Source of the DNA: Semisulcospira habei
Lineage: Eukaryota; Mollusca; Gastropoda; Semisulcospiridae
DNA: 64,000 bases
Assembly (NCBI GenBank): GCA_036245525.1
Contig: BTPG01000001.1
Coordinates: 217,258,621-217,322,620, forward strand
Direction of reading: 5' to 3'
Shown here: positions 53,873 to 64,000 of the stretch, in pieces
How the letters are laid out: every line of letters starts with the position of its first letter
How positions within the stretch are numbered: position 1 is the first letter of the stretch
The notes under the pieces: model-generated
The model's input: the letters and a program-made list of their open reading frames with translations, nothing else
What the model was told of the DNA's origin: nothing
Databases searched by the model: none
Program-made: the position numbers and the translations under genes

Positions 53873-54204
53873 AACAAGTTGAACAACATGGGAGAGGATG
53901 AGTTGAGACAACATCTAAGGAACATCCTTCAAACACAGCCGCACATGATATCGTTTATCACCAACAGCATTGAACACGAGCCAGTACCAGGTTGGTGCGA
54001 ATGTGGCCACTGTGTTTTTGAGACAGAACATAGGCACCAAATATTCTGTCAGTGGAAGCACTGTGTCACGAATGAACCCACATTTAGTGAGTTGTGTTTG
54101 ACTCAAAGTGTTTTTCAAATTGCTGGTGTGGCCGACTATGCGTATAGATTTGATGGAATAGCTGCTGAATACTCAAATAATAAATTCCGCAGTCAAGCTT
54201 ATTG
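53873..54204 (+). CDS. Host exon, P2X7-like cytoplasmic (Cys-rich) domain
   Basis: The acceptor TATTTATTTATCAG precedes the exon. The translation runs DELRQHLRNILQTQPHMISF, then PVPGWCECGHC, FCQWKHCVT, a hydrophobic stretch (FSELCLTQSVFQIAG) and EYSNNKFRSQAY. This matches what I know of the P2X7 receptor C-terminal domain, which also occurs in stand-alone invertebrate proteins (usual pattern PGWC-C-C...CC...N+FR--AYRQF). The 3' limit is uncertain; coding similarity ends at the AY codons, followed by GTTTGG and a T-rich stretch. No receptor transmembrane part is visible, so it may be a soluble relative or an unrelated context for the domain. Confidence 0.68.
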
Positions 54205-54207
54205 TTT

Positions 54208-54425
54208 GGTTTTTTTGTTTGTTTTTTTATTTTGTGGATGGAGGGTGTCAGGCGGCCTGGAATATGACAATGCCCACCTTCATGTGTGCGGGCGAAAATA
54301 CGTTGTAGATTTCGAAGTGAGGATGACGCCTACACTGGCTATCAGTCCTCTTAGAACTTCCATGTGGTGGCAAAAATGTGAATTTCCCCATGAGGGATTA
54401 ATAAAGTATTATTGTATTGTATTAT
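54208..54425 (+). mobile_element. LINE 3'-end fragment with (TATTG)n tail
   Basis: The sequence ends GAATTTCCCCATGAGGGATTAATAAAG, followed by a TATTGTATTGTATT tail. The stem TTTCCCC...GGGA and the pentamer tail are typical of CR1/L2-like 3' ends. It sits directly after the P2X7-like exon, probably in its downstream intron. Confidence 0.6.
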
Positions 54426-54522
54426 ATAAGCACTGCATGATTAGTATAGCCTGCCCTAGCTGTTACTGAACTTACTTGCAGACACATTTCCTCAGAGTGT
54501 GATATTATCAGCTGTATTCCAA

Positions 54523-54657
54523 ATTAGGCTTTGCCTTTGGTTCTTGTCATCTCTAGGATCCAATCAAGGAGTTCAATGTCAGAGGCACCTCTGCCATTGC
54601 ACTCCCTGGTCAGACCTTCTAGATGACAAGAACCAATGGCAAAGTCTAACTCCTAAT
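54523..54657. repeat. Foldback repeat of about 135 bp
   Basis: The left arm (ATTAGGCTTTGCCTTTGG then TTCTTGTCATCT) is repeated inverted at about 54620-54657, with small gaps. It resembles a MITE. No duplication was established. Confidence 0.65.
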
Positions 54658-55569
54658 GTAACGAATACAAATAATACAACATAATACAACAATACAAATA
54701 TGTAAGTATCAAGTATCCACATCAAAGAACCCATGCTTAGTACGTTTGACCTAGAAAATCAGGGACACAAATCTCAATGTTTTCGACTGTCAGCCAACTA
54801 GCCATACACTTGGAAATTGCTCCAGCAGGTATTATCAAATGGATTTATTTCTTTGTATGAAACTGGTACCATAAGTCGTACGCAACATATGCGCATAGTT
54901 ATTTTGTTGCATAAGGCCTCTCACTTTTTATTTAGCTGGCTTTATGTGGTTGCATCTTTTTCAGTTATGCTGATGTAGCTTACAAAGTTTGCTTTTGTGC
55001 TTCATATATTTGGTGCATGATGTTATCCAGTTGAATGCCTTTTTTCAATTTTTTTGGTAAGACATTGGTATCAACAGGATTACATAACACCTGCATACAG
55101 TTGTTTGCCCCATGACATCATCCATGCACAAAATAAAGATGTGATATTGCTCATTTCACTGCATTTTGGTGCCTGACAGTTTGAATCAATGGAGATTAGG
55201 GTTTGTTCATACAAAGCAATATGACTGGCCAAAGACATATTGGGGGAACACTGTTTTTTCTCAGCAATTACATCATTGGAAAATGTGCTATGTTGAAACT
55301 ATTTATCACAAGTTGGCGATGTAATATGTGATACACAGCCTCCACTTGCCTTGAGGGGGAAAAAAGGTGAATAGAGCTAGGCCAATAAGAACAAGTGTAA
55401 ACAGTCAAAGAGGACAACAGTGAAAATCACCAAGTAATTCATGTTAGTGAATGCAGTACAAGCCACAATGGATGTTTGGTGTGCTCTGTATTGAATACGT
55501 GTCCTGATGTTTTCACTTTGGTGGTCATGCACATTATATTTCTACCTTTCATTTCTCCTTTTCTCCTCG
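54658..55569. other. Non-coding DNA, nothing recognised
   Basis: AT-rich, without open frames or clear repeats. Confidence 0.5.
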
Positions 55570-55722
55570 TCACTTCTGTTGCATGAAGACTTTCCAGGCA
55601 CCTCGATTGGCCCTCTGTTGTGCCCCCACCATGTCCAGATAGTCTGACTTGTTGCTGTTTGTGCCCTCATCAAATCTGAGTCCAAATGTATGGTCTATGG
55701 ACATGTGCATAAGCTCTGAAAC
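55570..55722 (-). CDS. Candidate terminal host exon, unknown product
   Basis: On the minus strand the acceptor GTGTATTTGGGTTTCAG precedes an open frame. It reads ELMHMSIDHTFGLRFDEG, then a Ser/Asn segment, and ends RGAWKVFMQQK-stop. The composition looks coding and the splice signal is good. No family is recognised. Confidence 0.35.
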   Translation of the reverse strand, partial: VSELMHMSIDHTFGLRFDEGTNSNKSDYLDMVGAQQRANRGAWKVFMQQK

Positions 55723-55975
55723 CCAAATACACACAGTGACTAACATACATGGACACACAAAATAGAGTTGAAACATGTAAACTAGAGATAAAATCCTGAG
55801 GAAAGAACCACTTTTAGAAAGACTATTCCCAGCAAATTATAACATTTTGGTGGTCCAGATATGAGGATTGAATAAATTGTTCTGTGAGTGTCTATTCTAA
55901 GCATGTGTCTTTTGGGCTTTTCGACACACAAGCACACACACACACACACTGGAGGCTCATATGTACCCACAAAAC

Positions 55976-56844
<869 letters not shown>

Positions 56845-57000
56845 GCTGCATACAGGAAGTGGCCTGTCCTTTTTACGGGAGTTTTGCCAGCAAGGCAAAC
56901 GTAGTTTAAAACTCAGTCAACTGAGTTGCAAACCGGTTTGCCGATTTAGGGGCAAGGTAGCCGAACGTTCACGACAGGGCCCTCGCTGGGTCCTGTAATT
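56845..57000 (+). repeat. Dispersed repeat, partner of 44090-44260
   Basis: Shares the ordered blocks listed for the 44 kb copy, in the opposite orientation relative to the window. The 90-codon frame through it is not supported by anything else. Confidence 0.6.
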
Positions 57001-57104
57001 TTTGTTAAAAACACGTGCGGGGCGGAGGTTTTTTTTGTTGTTGTCTGTTTCTCAGCTTTAAGAGACGAGAAGTGGCAGTATGACAATGCATATTGGTCTG
57101 TGTA

Positions 57105-58018
57105 TGTTACGTGTTGAGTCGTGATCGTAGTATGATATCACACCAGAAGGCACGCACGTAAGGTTCTTTTAAAGAAACTTCATTCAGCTGCAACCCGTCA
57201 CACGTGGCTTATGGTTGTAGACAACACTGGAGTAACAGTTACAGCGATGCGCTCTCCACAAAATGAGTTCACAAATGCACCAACACTGATACAATGTCTT
57301 CTCTGCAAAATGTCCACACTTTGACTCAATGCGTCTCTCATACAATGTACATCACCATTCACTGCATAACTCCGTCACTGACAATGAAGCACGATACCTT
57401 GCGTAGCTCTCTCAATGTCAATGTGCTTACGATACACTGCAATTATAAACTGAACAATCTACCGACGCTGTTACATCGCAATTCTACAACTGAAAATGTA
57501 CACACGCGCTTCTAAACACAGTCTTATATAGTGTTGTGCTTTCCAGAATAATCTAGCAAATTCATACAACACAACCAATCAGAAAAAGAATACGTAACCA
57601 AAACTCATAAATATTAATGAAAAAGAATACTCAAGAATGGTCTACAAAAATCTGGCTGCTAATTTTCAGCCCCTGTTTTGGGAAATCCCCGCACGTTATA
57701 ACGTCACACAAAAGTATGGTAGGTAGTTTACGACCTTGCCCGAATTATCCGGAAGTTACACGAGTTTTCGTAATACATACTGGCCTCTAACTTCACGCTC
57801 ACAGAAAACAGTGGTGATTACTCGAGTGCTTTCTAGACTCTTCGGGATTCAACTCCGTGTATCAAAAGATAATCAATTCCGTACTACGCGTGAACGATAG
57901 TGAAACTTACTAAAAAGGTACGTGATTCGTAATCATGATAGCTCAAATAAATATCGGATCGTTTCCTACGATGAATACATGCATGCTCTCACAGAACAAC
58001 ACAACCACAATCGTAACA
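57105..58018 (-). repeat. 3' LTR of the gypsy remnant
   Basis: 914 bp beginning TGTTACG and ending CGTAACA, the same family as the solo LTR at 51745-52742. It directly follows the polypurine tract on the minus strand, which identifies it as the 3' LTR. Confidence 0.85.
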
Positions 58019-58032
58019 ATACCCCCCTTTTT
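58019..58032 (-). other. Polypurine tract
   Basis: On the minus strand AAAAAGGGGGGTAT abuts the LTR start TGTTACG. This is the standard plus-strand primer of LTR elements and fixes the orientation. Confidence 0.75.
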
Positions 58033-58364
58033 AGAACGAAATTTCACCAAAAAATGTTCTCAAATCCAAAAAATACGGTTGTGGCTGTGTTAACCTACAC
58101 AGAACCTTAAATAAATACAGTTTCACATCAAAATCAAATAAAATCAACTTCTACTTTAAAAATAATTAACTCACGGTTCCTTTAAACTGTCCTGAGCGCA
58201 GACATGTCCCTTTAAATTTTCATGGACACCGAAATGTTTCTTTAAACTGTTCTGGACACAAAAATGTTCATTTAACTGAACTGCTTTGCTCAGGTAATCC
58301 ACTCCAAAGTTCTGCGAACCCATGATTAAACTGAAAATTAATATCAAAGTTCATCTCTGGAACA

Positions 58365-59557
58365 TCACCAAATCATGGGGTACAGTTCACACAGTTCATG
58401 GGTTACTGGTCCTGGGTAACCAGTAACCACTGTCGGCTTATGGAATGTATGATAGTCCATACACACCAAATTGGATCTCTCTGGTTTCTTCGAGATGACC
58501 ACTGGCGATCTGGAATCTCTGACGACTCCCAAAACCGGCGTCTCCCCAACATTATTTCCCAGTCTTTCTCTCGTGTTGCGAAGCACACGACATGGCTCGT
58601 CACGAACCGTCTCGTTTGTTGTCAGACCGACCTCACGCTGGACCGTGTCCGCAGTCCCTGAGTTAGGCTCAAATCGACGCCCGAACTCCGTATATTGGAC
58701 TCTCATCGTCTCCTGTTTCTTCCTCTCCTTCCCCTCCTCCTGCAGCTCCGATATCTCCTGTCTCAGAGGAGCCCCGTCTCGCTCATGTCCCTCGTGCATC
58801 TGGCTTTCCGGCGACCCCATCTGTTCTTCGCGACGGCTCTCGGCATCATGTCACCGACTGTCCAACTCATGCGCCTGTTTTTGCCGCAGACGGTGGACCG
58901 CTGCTCGTTGTTCTGCCTCCATCCTATCTCGCTCGCTGGTCACGGTCGCGTCCATCTGGTTCTGCTGTCGCTCCAGCGCCTGACGCTTCTCTTCCACCAA
59001 CTTCTCTTTCACCATTGCTGTTTCTGTATTGTCAGCCACTTTTAGAGGGATGGTATGGTGGCTTTTCTCTTCCTGACCTCTCGTAGTAACTGCACAGGTT
59101 TCAGGTCTCCAATCTGGATCTGTATCGTCTGCGTTTCTGGCACCATCAATGTTTCCGATGATAAGGTCGTAGACTGGTGTCTTCACGCACAATGCCTTCA
59201 CCTCTCCTGTCAGGTACGGAGTGTCGACACTGACCTTAGCAAGGGGGATAATTCTCACAGTTCCATCGGCCAAAATGAGGGTCGTCCACTCCTGTAGCTT
59301 CTGGTCTTCAGCTACTAAATCTTCTCTCACGATGACGCAGCTACAACCAGTGTCTCTCAGCACTCTCACTGGTGTGTTGCCAGCAAATCCTGACACCACC
59401 GGCATGTTCGGCACTTCATTTTCAGGCAGCGCAATGCTTGAGACTGGTAAGAATGTAGCCCCATCTCCTACTGGGATGCGTCCATTCTTTTTGAAAGATT
59501 CAATCAGCTTCGGTGTCGCCCGCCTTTCTCTAGATTCAAAGTCAATGGATGGCGTCA
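58365..59557 (-). pseudogene. Gypsy pol remnant: aspartic protease and start of RT
   Basis: The upstream part (59557-58851) has VRVLRDTGCSCVIV, the D-T-G active site of retroviral-type aspartic proteases, and an YDLIIGNIDG flap/loop-like region. A charged coiled-coil linker follows. The next frame (58820-58365) has GVVRDSRSPVVISKK and CMDYHTFHKPT, the start of a gypsy RT, and then breaks off well before the catalytic YxDD. Frame change near 58835. Confidence 0.78.
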
Positions 59558-60677
59558 CATCCAGGGATGGGCAAGTAGCGAGAGTAGCGACTACATTTTG
59601 TAGTTTCGCTACTATTTGGAGTAGTTTGTAACGATCCAAACTACATATTTTTAAAAAGTAGTTGTAAAGCAGCAAACTACTAATTTGTCAGTAGCGAAGT
59701 AGCGAAAATGTATCTTTCGCTACGCTACTTTCCTTGCCGTGTGACTTGCCGGGATCCCTTTCAGCCAAGCCGAAGCGAGTGGCGAAATTACTGTCTCGCG
59801 CGAGATTGATCGCTCGCTCAGCGAATGGAAGCATGATTGTGATTGGCTGATAGCAATAGCAAGCCACGTGACTTTCAAAACTGAAGCGCGCGTCAGTCAG
59901 CTCTTTGTTCTTCAAATCAAGCACAGAACGCACAAACTTTTGACCGCAGAAGATGGAGAAACTTCCCACTTTGTTTGAACCGTATCTAGAATTTTTTCAT
60001 CTCAAAGAAGAAAAGGACAATGCATTTATATTCAAATGCAAGTACGGATGCAAAGAGTATTCAGCGAGCAAGACGACAGCATCCAATCTTAGGCTTCATC
60101 TCAAGGTTTGTTGAATTTTTGAGTTTTCCTATTTTGATTTTCTTACATTTATAGGCCTATGAGAAATGCGTCCGGTTTTATTCTATCGGCATTCACCTGG
60201 GATGACAAAAGCTATATTAATTTATTTTCATTTACGGAAAGAATTCCATTTTCTTGTTTGGAGTGCTGAACAGTATATACTGATATAGCCTATAAAACAT
60301 AATGGCGGCTTTTCCGTATTAATCGGTTTTAAATTTAGTAGGGGAGTTGTCCGAGTGAATGCCGATCTATTGTCATCTATTACTAGTATTAGAATTATTA
60401 GAATGGCTGGGAACACAACAGGTGAATCATCAATCATGCCCTTTGATCTCTGTACTTTTTGATACAAAACAGAACACAAAGCTTCGGAATTAATTTATAT
60501 TACAGAAAAGCCTAGAATAAATGCATGATGTTGGCAATGCCTGGCATACTTCATTTTTTTAATTTTTTTTTTGCATTTATTTATTTTATTTAGCTTAGTC
60601 TTTTTGAACACAATTTTTTAATTTACGTGCTGACATTGTGATAAAACGTTTAGACCAAGTTGAGTATGGATGGTCCT

Positions 60678-60725
60678 GGAAGGGGGTAAGTGGGAAGGGG
60701 GTAAGTGGGAAGGGGGTAAGTGGGG
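60678..60725. repeat. Three tandem AAGGGGGTAAGTGGG units
   Basis: A 15-bp unit repeated three times, in the first transposase intron. Its GT-rich content includes repeated GGTAAGT words that look like 5' splice sites. Confidence 0.85.
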
Positions 60726-61118
60726 ACAAAAATGATATTTGCTACGCCTTTGTATGTTACAAATTTATGAACAAAACAAAGGGGGGAAAATCAAAAGAAA
60801 AATAATAATGATAATAATAAATATAATCATAATGATGAAAATAAATAGGTAAGCCTAAGTATTGATGGCTATGATTATAATAATTTGAAATAATACTAAA
60901 GATATTGTATATTTAAGAAAAGGCACCTGTGTCACTGAACCACATTACGGACTGGGAAATACTTTCATTTCATTGTTTGGGATAGGCTATTGAATGTGAA
61001 TTGGAAATAAAATGCTGATTTTTCTGTATAGTATAAAAGTTAAAATTAAAACAGATTTAGTAGGGGAGTTGTTGTCCCAGTAACTGACTGCTGGGTGGGG
61101 CTAAAACAAGCATATGCC

Positions 61119-61242
<124 letters not shown>

Positions 61243-64000
61243 TAAGAAATAAATAAACAAAGCTCAAATAGTTATTTAACTGTGTTTCAGAGGAAACATC
61301 CTCTCCTTTTGGAGAAAATGCAGAAAGCTCAGGAGAAAACAAGAAAACGAAAGAGGAAGGACAGTGTCGAACAGCCGCCTATCACCAAAATGATCAAGCT
61401 TTTCCAAGAAGACTGAACTGTCTAAGGAGCAAATTGACAGAGCAGTTGTGGACCTTCTCCTTGGAGACAACATGCCGTTCAGCCTCCTTGATAGCCAGAA
61501 CTTCAAGGAATTTGTCAGCAAATTGTCCGGCCAGCCAGCAGATGACCTTCTCAGCAGAAAGAAGGCAAATACTCTGTTGGAGGTAAGAACAGTACATTTT
61601 GATTGATAACGCATGCCTATTGTCTACCTTAGTAATACACTATGGGATAAGCCTCAAGTGGGGTATATTTAGTTTTACAAAATTATACAGATTAAAAGAT
61701 ACTAAGATGATGAACACTGTTGTTCCAACTTCTCAGTTGCTTTGATTTCTGTTATAGGACAAGATGAAGCAGCTGAAGAAAAAAGCGGCACAGAAGGCCC
61801 CGCTGCCTATGTGAATAATCATTGAGGATCTTGAAAGAGTTGAGCAAGTGTGTGTCACCGCTGATTGCTGGACTGCTCATCATAGGCAAGTGATACTTTG
61901 CTCATATTCATGTTCACCTGTCATAAGTATGACTATGAGTGATGGTAGTTGCCAGATGACTGTTTTTTTTTTTTAAGTACATCTTTGTGTCCTTTTCATT
62001 TTTGTCGAGTTTTTTCAGGAGGGGGTGGGTGCGTGATTTTTTTTAAAATTAATTTTCAACTAAGCAACTGGTTTTGTTTGTCTTTTTACTCTTTTAGATC
62101 ATTCCTTGGAGTGACATGCCACTACCTGGAGTACCTGCACGGCTATGAAAGAAAAGGCGCAGCCCTTGCATGTCGGCGCATCAAAGGGCCTCATACATAT
62201 GATGTGCTGGCTGAGCACTTAGATTCCATCCTCAAGGAATACAAGATCCAGAACAAAGTTCATCGGATAGTGACTGACAATGGATCAAACTTTGTCAAGG
62301 CCTTCAGGTGCGTAACATATAAGTAAAACATGTTATTCTATCATATCTATAAAGTACATTTTCTTTTGCATTTTTAAAATTTCAACTGATATAAATTTTC
62401 TTTTGCTATTTTGTTTAAATTCATTTATTTGACCTGTATTTTGTCTACATTTTATTTTTCTTTTGCAGAATCTTTGGGCAGACCGGTAGTCCATGCGCAG
62501 AAGACCAAAGTGATGATGATGAGGAGCAGGATGAAGTCACTTCATATGACTTTTTGGGGGAGGGGCCATCATCAGGGTCAACAATTGTTCTCCCCCCTCA
62601 TCTGCGATGTTCAGCACATACCATCAACCTTGTTGAACCAAGGATTCTGAGGCGGCTCTCCAGGGCCACACTTTTAAGACCGCTAGCAGGTCAATGTTTG
62701 GCAAGGCATCTGCATTATGGACTAAACAGTCCAAAACTGTGCTTGCAGAAGGTAATTTTTTTCATATTTGTCTATCATTGCTTTTATGCGTTTGCTTAGC
62801 ATTTGCAGATTCTGCTTGTTATTCCATATTTATTATATTTGATTCAGTGTGTTTATTATATTTCATTCAGTGAATGAGATCATGTATATTTCGTTTGCTT
62901 GTTTGTTTCAGAGAACATCAAGGAAGAGACGGGCAAACAGCGTATCATCCCAAACCAGACCAGGTGGAATTCCACCTTTGATGCAGTTAAGTGCCTCAGT
63001 GATCTGTCCCCTGACAGCCTGGAAAAGATCTGCGACAAGTTGGGCCTTGCACGCTTCACCAGCAGGGACCATCTCTTTATGAAAGAATTTGTCATGGTGA
63101 GTACTTAACAATGCATTGTATATGTCCAAAAAGTTATACTATGTCTATGACTAAGTGCGAAAAGGTCTGCACATGAAATGGCCATATTTTTTTCATGAAT
63201 TTTATCTTTTTCTGTTTTAGGTGATGGGTCCGGTTGCAAAGAGCCTCGATTATCTGCAAGGAGAGAAATGTGTAGGCTTGGGTAGCCTACTGCCTCAGCT
63301 TGAGACTATGAAGGCCAGAATTGAGCTGGAGAAGTGCAAGCTCGAAATCTGCAGGCCCCTGGCAGATGCTGTTCTCCAAGGGATTGCGATCCGATTCAAG
63401 GAGGCATATGAAGACAGGGACACCTTGCTAGCTGCTGTATCGGATCCAAGGTATTGTTTTAATGTGTTCTTCACCTAAGTTATTTCCTCAAAATTTTGCT
63501 GTTAAATTAAACATTGATTAATTGCTTTTTTATGGTTAGTGAATTATATACTGTTGCTTTATTTATGGCCTTATGACGATGATTGTAATATTTTTCATTG
63601 TCTCTGTTTCAGACTCAAGCTTTCCTGGACAGGAAATGTAAATCTTAAGGAGACAGCGAAGATGCTGCTGACTAATGAAGTGATGTCCTTGAAGCCACCA
63701 GCCCAGACAGCAGTCAAGTCTCAAACCGATGAGGACTTCATTCTCTTTGATAATGTCGCTGACGTGGCCGAGTCTACAGCCTACCTGACAGAGGGACTGG
63801 CCAAATCCCTGGATGAATTGGACAAGTACCCTGGCGTCAAAGCTGTCTTCCTGAGGACGAACACCTCATTGCCCAGCAGTGCAGCAGTTGAGCGTCTGTT
63901 TAGTCAGGCTGGACTTATTTTAACAAAGATTAGAGCCAGAGTTACTGATTCTAACTTTGAGGCAAAAGTGTTGGTTAAGTACAACTCTAAGAAAGGTTTA

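Larger units (their letters stand above)
57105..59557 (-). mobile_element. Ty3/gypsy retrotransposon remnant with 3' LTR
   Basis: On the minus strand: a protease-containing pol fragment, a short RT start, a polypurine tract and the 3' LTR. Most of RT, RNase H and integrase is deleted. The 5' side is cut at 59557, where a hAT transposon begins. Confidence 0.82.

Overview
The window looks like repeat-dense nuclear DNA of an aquatic invertebrate. A mollusc is my best guess, from the retroposon tail ending in ACGTTAAGCAATG plus (CAAT)n and from the AAGGTCAAGGTCAC-bearing repeat family, but this rests on memory and not on a search. There is no bacterial gene structure. Most of the 64 kb is mobile DNA, with three or four probable host exons between the elements.

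The centrepiece is a pair of related Maverick/Polinton (adintovirus-like) elements. Copy 1 (2687-19033, 16,347 bp) appears complete. It has 6-bp target-site duplications (TAAAGA at 2681-2686 and 19034-19039), AG...TC termini, and terminal repeats that each fold into a hairpin. It carries about 15 genes: a double-jelly-roll capsid-like protein, an A32/FtsK-type packaging ATPase, a protein-primed family B DNA polymerase with an endonuclease VII-like insertion, a DDE integrase, and a set of uncharacterised structural or membrane proteins. Leftward and rightward gene blocks meet in short convergent overlaps. Many start codons sit in an A-rich AATAAAAATG context. Four genes carry single lesions. 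Copy 2 (about 26255-38205) is collinear but heavily degraded; its integrase is truncated and a small retroposon is inserted in one gene.

Copy 1 sits inside an older RTE/BovB-like LINE (460-20808). That LINE is flanked by a 10-bp duplication and is itself 5'-inverted, as expected from twin priming. The order of events is therefore readable: LINE insertion with inversion, then Maverick insertion. The composite lies 146 bp upstream of a host exon resembling a D-2-hydroxyacid dehydrogenase (glyoxylate/hydroxypyruvate reductase-like).

The right half holds: a second, nearly intact RTE-like LINE (38644-42577); a CR1/L2/Rex-like fragment (43183-44062); a complete I-group LINE with gag, endonuclease, RT and RNase H (44746-50860, 18-bp duplication, (AACT)n tail, mutated RT active site); a solo LTR with a 5-bp duplication (51745-52742); a P2X7-like cytoplasmic-domain exon (about 53873-54204); a Ty3/gypsy remnant with a 3' LTR of the same family (57105-59557); and an eight-exon hAT transposase gene running off the window end (59558-64000). 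Simple repeats, foldbacks and a nuclear-receptor-motif-rich repeat family fill the gaps. All similarity statements are from motif recognition; no alignments or searches were run.
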